Shown here: in pieces, positions 51,429-57,604 of the stretch
Layout: each line of letters opens with the position of its first letter
How positions within the stretch are numbered: position 1 is the first letter of the stretch
Source: Streptomyces collinus Tu 365
GTDB lineage: Bacteria; Actinomycetota; Actinomycetes; Streptomycetales; Streptomycetaceae
Length of the DNA: 64,000 bases
NCBI RefSeq assembly: GCF_000444875.1
Contig: NC_021985.1
Location: 3,171,535-3,235,534, forward strand
Direction: 5' to 3'
Translations under genes and position numbers: made by a program
The notes under the pieces: generated by a model
Told to the model about the DNA's origin: nothing
The model's input: the letters and a program-made list of their open reading frames with translations, nothing else
Databases searched by the model: none

Positions 51429-52138
51429 CCCGTCCGGCCGTCCAACTGCGCGGCCTGACGCGCTCGTTCGGGGAGCGCACCGTCCTCGACGGCATCGACC
51501 TCGACCTGCCGGCCGGGCAGTTCACGGCCCTGCTCGGGCACAGCGGCTCGGGCAAGTCGACCCTGCTGCGGGCGGTCGCCGGACTCGACCACGGGGTGGC
51601 GGGCGAGGGGCGGCTCACCGCGCCCGAGCGGGTGTCGGTGGTCTTCCAGGACTCCCGGCTGCTGCCCTGGCGCCGGGTGCTGGACAACGTCCTGCTGGGC
51701 CTGGACGGCAAGGACGCCGCCGAACGCGGCCGGGCCGCGCTGGCGGAGGTGGGCCTGGGCGGCCGCGAGCGGGCCTGGCCGGGCGAGCTGTCCGGCGGTG
51801 AGGCGCAGCGCGCCGCGCTCGCCCGCTCCCTGGTCCGTGAGCCCGAACTGCTGCTTGCCGACGAGCCGTTCGGGGCGCTGGACGCGCTCACCCGGATCCG
51901 GATGCACAACCTGCTGCGCGAGCTGTGGAAGCGCCACCGGCCTTCCGTGCTGCTCGTCACGCACGACGTGGACGAGGCGATCGTGCTCGCCGACCGCGTC
52001 CTCGTCCTGGACCGGGGCCGGATCGGCCTCGACCTGACCATCGACCGGCCCCACCCGCGCTCCTACCGCGAGCCGGTGCTGGGCGAGTACCGCGAGCGGC
52101 TGCTGGCAGCCCTCGGTGTCACGGAGGACCACGCATGA
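51404..52138 (+). CDS. Sulfonate ABC transporter ATPase (SsuB-like)
   Basis: A 244-aa ATP-binding subunit. Walker A GHSGSGKST (about 47-55), signature LSGGEAQRAALARSL, Walker B LLLADEPFGALD, and H-loop LLVTHDVDEAIVLADRVLVL identify it; the 'DEPFGALD' box is typical of nitrate/sulfonate/taurine importers. The start at 51404 lies within the permease gene (25-base overlap). The stop overlaps the following monooxygenase start by 4 nt. Confidence 0.9.
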   Translation: MAPHTEQLTRPAVQLRGLTRSFGERTVLDGIDLDLPAGQFTALLGHSGSGKSTLLRAVAGLDHGVAGEGRLTAPERVSVVFQDSRLLPWRRVLDNVLLGLDGKDAAERGRAALAEVGLGGRERAWPGELSGGEAQRAALARSLVREPELLLADEPFGALDALTRIRMHNLLRELWKRHRPSVLLVTHDVDEAIVLADRVLVLDRGRIGLDLTIDRPHPRSYREPVLGEYRERLLAALGVTEDHA

Positions 52139-53469
52139 CCCGCCTGCTCCACCTGAACGCGTTCCTGATGAACACCGGCCACCACGAGGCCTCCTGGCGG
52201 CTGCCGGAGAGCGATCCGTACGCGCACGTCGACCTCGCCCACTACGTGCGGCTGGCGCGGACCGCCGAACGCGGCACCTTCGACTCGCTGTTCCTCGCCG
52301 ACGGCCCCCAGCTGTGGAGCAACCTCGCCCAGCGCCCGGCCGGCGCCCTGGAACCGCTCACCCTGCTGACCGCGCTGGCGACGGCGACCGAGCACATCGG
52401 GCTGATCGCCACCGCGTCCACCTCCTACAACTCCCCCTACAACCTGGCCCGCAGGTTCGCCTCGCTGGACATCGTCAGCGGCGGCCGGGCCGGCTGGAAC
52501 ATCGTCACCACCGCGGGCGCCGAGGCCGCCCGCAACTTCGGCCTGGACGCCGAGCCCGCGCACGCCGAGCGCTACGCCAGGGCCGCCGAGTTCCTGGACG
52601 TGGCCTTCAAGCTGTGGGACAGCTGGGAGGACGACGCGGTCGTCGCCGACAAGGCGGCCGGCGTCTGGGGCGACGACGGCAAGATCCACCCGCCCCGGCA
52701 CCGGGGCGCGTACTTCAGCGTGGCGGGCGCCCTCAACGTGCCCCGCTCCCCGCAGGGCTACCCGCTGCTGGTGCAGGCCGGCTCCTCGGACGACGGCAAG
52801 GCGTTCGCCGCCCGGTACGCGGAGGCGGTGTTCACCGCCCAGCAGACCCTCGCCGGCGCCCAGGACTTCTACGCCGACCTGAAGTCCCGCACCGCGGCGG
52901 CGGGCCGCAACCCCGAGCACGTCAAGGTGCTGCCCGGCATCGTCCCGGTGCTCGGCTCGACGGAGGCGGAGGCGCGGGCCGCCGAGCAGGTGCTGGAGGA
53001 CCACATCGTGCACACGCACGGCGTGGACCGCCTGGAGAACCTGCTGCGGCTGGCGCCCGGCACGCTGGAGCTGGACGCCCCGCTCCCCGGCGACCTGCCC
53101 CCGGAGTCCGCCATCGAGGGCGCCAAGAGCCGTTACACGCTCGTCGTGGAACTCGCCCGGAGCGAGCGGCTCACCGTGCGGCAGCTCATCGCCCGGCTCG
53201 GCGGCGGCCGCGGTCACCTCACCGTCGCCGGGACGCCCGAGCAGATCGCCGACCGGATCGAGACCTGGTTCACCCAGGGCGCCGCCGACGGCTTCAACAT
53301 CATGCCGCCCGTGCTGCCCTCCGGCCTGGAGGCGTTCGTCGAGCACGTGGTGCCGATCCTGCGCGCCCGTGGCCTGCTGCGCACCGCCTACGGCCCCGAG
53401 CGGACCCTGCGGGAGCGCTACGGCCTGCCCCGCCCCGCCAACCAGTACCTGACCCCCGCCTTCGCCTGA
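52135..53469 (+). CDS. FMN-dependent monooxygenase (NtaA/SnaA/DszA-type)
   Basis: A 444-aa two-component flavin monooxygenase of the luciferase-like superfamily (NtaA/SnaA/DszA branch). It needs reduced FMN from a separate reductase not seen here. Features are 'LNAFLMNTGHHEASWRLPESD', 'ERGTFDSLFLADGP', 'LATATEHIGLIATASTSYNSPYNLARRFASLDIVSGGRAGWNIVTT', 'VQAGSSDDGKAFAARYAEAVF' and 'GTPEQIADRIETWFTQGAADGFNI'. In sulfur clusters these cleave C-S bonds of sulfonates or sulfones. The ATG at 52135 overlaps the ATPase stop (ATGA). Confidence 0.92.
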   Translation: MTRLLHLNAFLMNTGHHEASWRLPESDPYAHVDLAHYVRLARTAERGTFDSLFLADGPQLWSNLAQRPAGALEPLTLLTALATATEHIGLIATASTSYNSPYNLARRFASLDIVSGGRAGWNIVTTAGAEAARNFGLDAEPAHAERYARAAEFLDVAFKLWDSWEDDAVVADKAAGVWGDDGKIHPPRHRGAYFSVAGALNVPRSPQGYPLLVQAGSSDDGKAFAARYAEAVFTAQQTLAGAQDFYADLKSRTAAAGRNPEHVKVLPGIVPVLGSTEAEARAAEQVLEDHIVHTHGVDRLENLLRLAPGTLELDAPLPGDLPPESAIEGAKSRYTLVVELARSERLTVRQLIARLGGGRGHLTVAGTPEQIADRIETWFTQGAADGFNIMPPVLPSGLEAFVEHVVPILRARGLLRTAYGPERTLRERYGLPRPANQYLTPAFA

Positions 53470-53489
53470 TCCGCCCGAGAGGAATCCCC

Positions 53490-54380
53490 ATGTCCATCGA
53501 GATCACCAAGGTCACCGCGCGCATCGGCGCACGGGTCTCCGGCGTCGACATCACCGCGCCGCTCGCCCCGGAGGAGGTCACCGCGATCCGCGAGGCCCTG
53601 AACGTCCACAAGGCACTCGTCTTCGACGCCGGCGCGCTGGACGACGCCGGGCAGCAGGCGTTCGCCCGCCACTTCGGCGACCTGACCACCGCGCACCCGA
53701 CGGTCGGCGCGGTCGACGGCGCCCCGAACGTGCTGCCGGTCGACAGCGAGCGGGGCCGCGCCAACCACTGGCACACCGACGTCACCTTCGTCCTCAACCC
53801 GCCGCAGGCCAGCACCCTGCGCTCGCTCACCGTCCCGCCGTACGGCGGCGAGACCCTGATCGCCAACGCGGCGGCCGCCTATCGCGACCTGCCCGAGCCG
53901 CTGCGGCGGCTGGCCGACACCCTGTGGGCGGAGCACACCAACGACTACGACTACGCGGTGCCGGACGAGGAGATCGACGAGGAGAAGGCCGCCCAGCGGG
54001 CGCAGTTCACGTCGATCAGGTTCCGCACGACGCACCCGGTGGTCCGGGTCCACCCGCTGACCGGGGAGCGCGGCCTGTTCATCGGCGGGTTCGCGCAGCG
54101 GATCGCCGGTCTCTCGGTCGGCGAGTCCCGCAAGGTCCTCGACCTGCTCCAGTCCTACGTCACCCGCCCGGAGAACGTGCTGCGCCACCGCTGGTCGGAG
54201 AACCAGCTCGTGCTCTTCGACAACCGGATCACCCAGCACTACGCCATCGACAACTACGACGGCGCGCCCCGCCGGCTGCACCGGGTGACCGTCGCCGGTG
54301 ACGTCCCGGTGGGTATCGAGGGCAAGGAGAGCTGGTCGGTCGAGGGCGACGCGGCGCACTACACACCGGTCGCCGCGTAA
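53490..54380 (+). CDS. TauD/TfdA-family Fe(II)/2-oxoglutarate dioxygenase
   Basis: A 296-aa non-heme dioxygenase that in this context would release sulfite from a sulfonate such as taurine or an alkylsulfate. The metal triad appears as HxD in 'NHWHTDVTFVLNPPQAS' (His, Asp) and the distal His in 'FDNRITQHYAIDNY'; the oxoglutarate Arg is in 'RRLHRVTVAGD'. The TauD-type 'VYGGETLIANAAAAYRDLP' region is seen as 'YGGETLIANAAAAY'. It follows the monooxygenase after 20 bases with AGAGGAATCCCC before the ATG. It is the last gene of the operon. Confidence 0.92.
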   Translation: MSIEITKVTARIGARVSGVDITAPLAPEEVTAIREALNVHKALVFDAGALDDAGQQAFARHFGDLTTAHPTVGAVDGAPNVLPVDSERGRANHWHTDVTFVLNPPQASTLRSLTVPPYGGETLIANAAAAYRDLPEPLRRLADTLWAEHTNDYDYAVPDEEIDEEKAAQRAQFTSIRFRTTHPVVRVHPLTGERGLFIGGFAQRIAGLSVGESRKVLDLLQSYVTRPENVLRHRWSENQLVLFDNRITQHYAIDNYDGAPRRLHRVTVAGDVPVGIEGKESWSVEGDAAHYTPVAA

Positions 54381-54419
54381 CGGCCGTCTCACCCTCCGCA
54401 CGGCGGGTGTCCGGATAGT

Positions 54420-54453
54420 GGGCGGCCCCTTCGCGTCAGCGGACGGGCCGCCC
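54420..54453 (+). terminator. Terminator of the sulfonate operon
   Basis: GGGCGGCC (54420-54427) pairs with GGCCGCCC (54446-54453) with an 18-nt loop; a T run (GCGTTTTT, 54473-54480) follows 20 bases later. Located 40 bases after the dioxygenase stop. Confidence 0.55.
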
Positions 54454-54498
54454 AGACTGTGGGCGTTTTTGCCCCTCGATCGCAGGACGTACCGCGCC

Positions 54499-55902
54499 AT
54501 GCCCAGCAGCCCCTCCCTGGACACACCCCCCGAGCGGCGGGCGGACGCCCCGCAGGCCCCGGACGCCTCCCTGTCCCACGGCCTCAAGCAGCGCCACCTG
54601 TCGATGATCGCCCTGGGCGGGGTGATCGGCTCGGGCCTGTTCGTCGGCTCGGGCGCCGGCATCGCCGCCGCCGGCCCGTCCATCGTGGTCGCCTTCGCCC
54701 TCTCCGGCCTCCTGGTGATGCTGGTGATGCGGATGCTCGGCGAGATGTCGGCCGCCTACCCGTCCTCGGGTTCGTTCTCCGCGCACGCGGAGCGGGCGAT
54801 CGGTCCCTGGGCGGGTTTCGCCGCCGGCTGGTCGTTCTGGGTGCTGCTGTGCACGGCCGTCGGCATGGAGGGCATCGGCGCCGCGAAGATCGTCCAGGGC
54901 TGGCTGCCGGGCACGCCGCAGTGGATGTGGGTGGCGCTGTTCATGCTGGTCTTCTGCGGCGCCAACCTGGCCGCGGTGAAGAGCTTCGGCGAGTTCGAGT
55001 TCTGGTTCGCGGCACTGAAGGTCGGCGCGATCAGCCTCTTCCTGGTGCTCGGCGCGCTGGCCGTCGCGGGCGTCCTGCCCGGCACCGACTCCCCCGGCGC
55101 CTCGAACCTGACCGACTTCCTGCCGCACGGCAGTGAGGGCCTGGTCATCGGCCTGCTGGCGTCCGTGTTCGCCTACGGCGGCCTGGAGACGGTCACCATC
55201 GCGGCCGCCGAGTCCGAGGACCCGGTGCGCGGCGTGGCGAACGCCGTGCGCACGGCGATGTGGCGCATCGCGCTGTTCTACGTCGGCTCGATGGCGGTCG
55301 TGGTCACCCTGGTCCCGTGGGACTCGAAGGAGATCGTGACGAAGGGCCCGTACGTCGCCGCCCTCGACCACCTGGGCATCCCGGGCGCCGGCCAGCTGAT
55401 GAACGTGGTCGTGCTGGTCGCCCTGCTCTCGGCGATGAACGCCAACACCTACGGCTCCTCGCGCATCGCCTACTCGCTGGTGCGGCGCGGCATGGGCCCG
55501 AAGGCGCTGGCGAAGGTCTCCGGCGGGGTGCCGCGCGTCGCGGTCCTCGTCTCCTCGGTCTTCGGCTTCGCCTGCGTCCTGCTCAGCTACTGGCGGCCGG
55601 ACGACGTCTTCGCGTGGCTGCTGAACATGATCGGCGCGGTCATCCTGGTCGTCTGGATCTTCATCGCCGTCTCCCAGCTGGTGCTGCGCCGCCGCATGGA
55701 GCGTGAGCCGGGCGAGCGCCCCGCGGTCCGGATGTGGGGCTTCCCGTGGCTCACCTGGGTCGCGCTGGCGGGCATGGCGGCGATCTTCGTCCTGATGGCG
55801 CGGCAGCCCGACACCCGGGTGCAGCTGTACTCGACGGGCGGCATGACGCTGGTCCTCGCGGCCGTCGGGTACGCCCGGCAGCGGGCGCGCGCCGGGCGCT
55901 GA
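54499..55902 (+). CDS. Amino acid permease (APC superfamily), paralogue 2
   Basis: A 467-aa permease of the same branch as the gene at 42580: 'KQRHLSMIALGGVIGSGLFVGSG', 'VMLVMRMLGEMSAAYPSSGSFS', 'FGEFEFWFAALKVGAISLF' and 'AESEDPVRGVANAVRTAMWR' correspond block by block. It has an additional 25-residue soluble N-terminus. The ATG at 54499 follows 'GCAGGACGTACCGCGCC', a weak ribosome site. The genes bracket the kinase-sulfonate segment and probably arose by duplication. A hairpin (55936-55964) follows. Confidence 0.9.
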   Translation: MPSSPSLDTPPERRADAPQAPDASLSHGLKQRHLSMIALGGVIGSGLFVGSGAGIAAAGPSIVVAFALSGLLVMLVMRMLGEMSAAYPSSGSFSAHAERAIGPWAGFAAGWSFWVLLCTAVGMEGIGAAKIVQGWLPGTPQWMWVALFMLVFCGANLAAVKSFGEFEFWFAALKVGAISLFLVLGALAVAGVLPGTDSPGASNLTDFLPHGSEGLVIGLLASVFAYGGLETVTIAAAESEDPVRGVANAVRTAMWRIALFYVGSMAVVVTLVPWDSKEIVTKGPYVAALDHLGIPGAGQLMNVVVLVALLSAMNANTYGSSRIAYSLVRRGMGPKALAKVSGGVPRVAVLVSSVFGFACVLLSYWRPDDVFAWLLNMIGAVILVVWIFIAVSQLVLRRRMEREPGERPAVRMWGFPWLTWVALAGMAAIFVLMARQPDTRVQLYSTGGMTLVLAAVGYARQRARAGR

Positions 55903-55935
55903 CGCCCGGCGGACCGATCCGCCGATGACGACCGG

Positions 55936-55964
55936 GGCCCCCACGGGTGCGACACGTGGGGGCC
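55936..55964 (+). terminator. Hairpin after permease 2
   Basis: Perfect 10-bp inverted repeat GGCCCCCACG (55936-55945) and CGTGGGGGCC (55955-55964), 9-nt loop. Ends the permease transcript before the sodF promoter. Confidence 0.7.
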
Positions 55965-55970
55965 TTCGTG

Positions 55971-55998
55971 TTGCCCCGGCCCTTCTTGTTGCTAGCGT
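55971..55998 (+). promoter_or_regulatory. sodF promoter
   Basis: TTGCCC (55971-55976), 16-bp spacer, TAGCGT (55993-55998). Transcription would start near 56005, inside the palindrome listed next. Confidence 0.5.
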
Positions 55999-56002
55999 GT
56001 AG

Positions 56003-56019
56003 TTGCAAGTAACTTGCAA
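56003..56019 (+). promoter_or_regulatory. Nur-like nickel-responsive operator
   Basis: TTGCAA-GTAAC-TTGCAA (56003-56019), a perfect interrupted repeat fitting the TTGCAA-N5-TTGCAA shape known for Nur of S. coelicolor, where Ni-loaded Nur represses sodF. It covers the predicted start site and lies 26 bases before the ATG. A repressor bound there would block initiation. Confidence 0.7.
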
Positions 56020-56044
56020 TAAGAGCTTCGGAGGGGAATCGCCC

Positions 56045-56692
56045 ATGCCCGTCTACACGCTGCCCGAGCTGCCCTACGACTACGCGGCGCTGGCGCCCGT
56101 GATCAGCCCCGAGATCATCGAGCTGCACCACGACAAGCACCACGCGGCCTATGTGAAGGGCGCCAACGACACCCTCGAGCAGCTCGCGGAGGCGCGTGAG
56201 AAGGAGTCATGGGGCGCGATCAACGGCCTGGAGAAGAGCCTGGCCTTCCACCTCTCCGGGCACATCCTGCACAGCGTCTACTGGCAGAACATGACCGGCC
56301 CGAAGGAGGGCGGCGGGGAGCCGCTGGCGGCCGACGGCGTGGGCGAGCTGGCCGAGGCGATCAGGGAGTCCTTCGGGTCCTTCGCCGCCTTCCGCACCCA
56401 GCTCTCCAAGGCGGCGGCCACCACCCAGGGCTCCGGCTGGGGCGTGCTGGCGTATGAGCCGCTCAGCGGGCGCCTGATCGTCGAGCAGGTCTACGACCAC
56501 CAGGGCAACGTCGGCCAGGGCGCGACCCCGCTGCTGGTCTTCGACGCCTGGGAGCACGCCTTCTACCTGCAGTACCGCAACCAGAAGGTGGACTTCGTCG
56601 AGGCGATGTGGCAGGTCGTGAACTGGCAGGACGTGGCCCGCCGCCACGCCGCCGCCCGGTCCGGGGCGAACGCCCTGCTGATCGCGCCCTGA
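56045..56692 (+). CDS. sodF: Iron (Fe-Zn type) superoxide dismutase
   Basis: Dismutates superoxide in the cytoplasm. It is 215 aa. Metal ligands are His in '[16 protein letters not shown]', His in '[16 protein letters not shown]', and Asp/His in '[16 protein letters not shown]'. The start [16 protein letters not shown] is the family N-terminus with GGAGGGG 9 nt upstream; an in-frame ATG at 56003 lies in the operator and is not used. In S. coelicolor sodF alternates with a nickel enzyme; the operator here predicts the same nickel repression. Confidence 0.96.
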   Translation: MPVYTLPELPYDYAALAPVISPEIIELHHDKHHAAYVKGANDTLEQLAEAREKESWGAINGLEKSLAFHLSGHILHSVYWQNMTGPKEGGGEPLAADGVGELAEAIRESFGSFAAFRTQLSKAAATTQGSGWGVLAYEPLSGRLIVEQVYDHQGNVGQGATPLLVFDAWEHAFYLQYRNQKVDFVEAMWQVVNWQDVARRHAAARSGANALLIAP

Positions 56693-56752
56693 GACCCGAT
56701 ACGTCCTGCCCGTGATCGTCTTCTCACCTTTCACGCAGGCAGGCGGAGAGAA

Positions 56753-56791
56753 GGAGGGCCCCCGCGAGGACGTGACTCGCGGGGGCCCTCC
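56753..56791. terminator. Bidirectional terminator, sodF / DsbA-like gene
   Basis: Perfect 15-bp inverted repeat (56753-56767 and 56777-56791) with a 9-nt loop, between convergent sodF and the nitroreductase gene. Confidence 0.85.
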
Positions 56792-56805
56792 GGCGTGCGC
56801 GGGGC

Positions 56806-57468
56806 CTACAGGTTGCTGAAGTCCGGGCCCTTGGTGCGGGTGCGCTTGATCTCGTAGAAGCCCGGCACCGAGGCGACCGCGAGGGTGCCGTCCCACAGGC
56901 GGGCGGCCTCCTCGCCCTGCGGGGCGGGGGTGACGACCGGGCCGAAGAAGGCGATCTGCTCGCCGTCGGGGCCGGGCACCGCGATGACCGGGGTGCCGAC
57001 GTCCTGGCCCACCTTCTCGATGCCCTCCTTGTGGGAGGCGCGCAGCTCGGCGTCGAACTCGAAGTCCTCCTGGTCGGCGTACTCGATGAGCTCGGCGGGC
57101 AGCCCGACGTCGGCGAGCGCGCCGGCGACGGCCTCCACGGTCGGGCCCTCGCCGTTGTTGTGGATGCGGGTGCCGAGCGCGGTGTAGAGCGGGCCGAGGA
57201 CGTCGTCGCCGTGCTTCTGCCAGGCGGCGGTGACCACGCGTACCGGCTTCCACGCCTTGGTGGCGAGCATCTCCCGGTACTCGTCGGGCAGCTCGTCCAG
57301 CCGGTTCTCGTTGAGGACGGCGAGGCTCATGATGTGCCAGCGGACCTCGATGTCGCGGACCTTCTCCACCTCCAGCACCCAACGGGAGGTCATCCAGGCC
57401 CAGGGGCACAGCGGGTCGAACCAGAAGTCCACGGGAGTCTTGCCGGGCGTGGTCGCGGTCTCGGACAT
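56806..57468 (-). CDS. Mycothiol-dependent nitroreductase-like DsbA-fold protein (Rv2466c type)
   Basis: A 220-aa thioredoxin-fold protein of the DsbA/HCCA group with strong similarity in order to M. tuberculosis Rv2466c (mycoredoxin-like nitroreductase that uses mycothiol). Shared blocks include 'PVDFWFDPLCPWAWMTSRWVLEVEKVRDIEV', 'MSLAVLNENRLDELPDEYREML' and 'DVGTPVIAVPGPDG...FFGPV'. The active site is CPWA, with only the first Cys, whereas Rv2466c has CPWC; resolution by mycothiol rather than the second Cys is therefore likely. The ATG at 57468 has AGGAG upstream. It is divergent from pepN, as in mycobacteria. Confidence 0.9.
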   Translation of the reverse strand: MSETATTPGKTPVDFWFDPLCPWAWMTSRWVLEVEKVRDIEVRWHIMSLAVLNENRLDELPDEYREMLATKAWKPVRVVTAAWQKHGDDVLGPLYTALGTRIHNNGEGPTVEAVAGALADVGLPAELIEYADQEDFEFDAELRASHKEGIEKVGQDVGTPVIAVPGPDGEQIAFFGPVVTPAPQGEEAARLWDGTLAVASVPGFYEIKRTRTKGPDFSNL

Positions 57469-57604
57469 GCTTCTCCTCGGGAAAGGGCGTTTGAAACGAC
57501 AACAACGCCCCCGGCAGCCCCATTCCCCCGGTGCCTCGGTCAGGGGCACATGGCAGGATCACTCCTGTTCCACGCATCCAAGCGACCACGAGGGAGTGCC
57601 GCCC

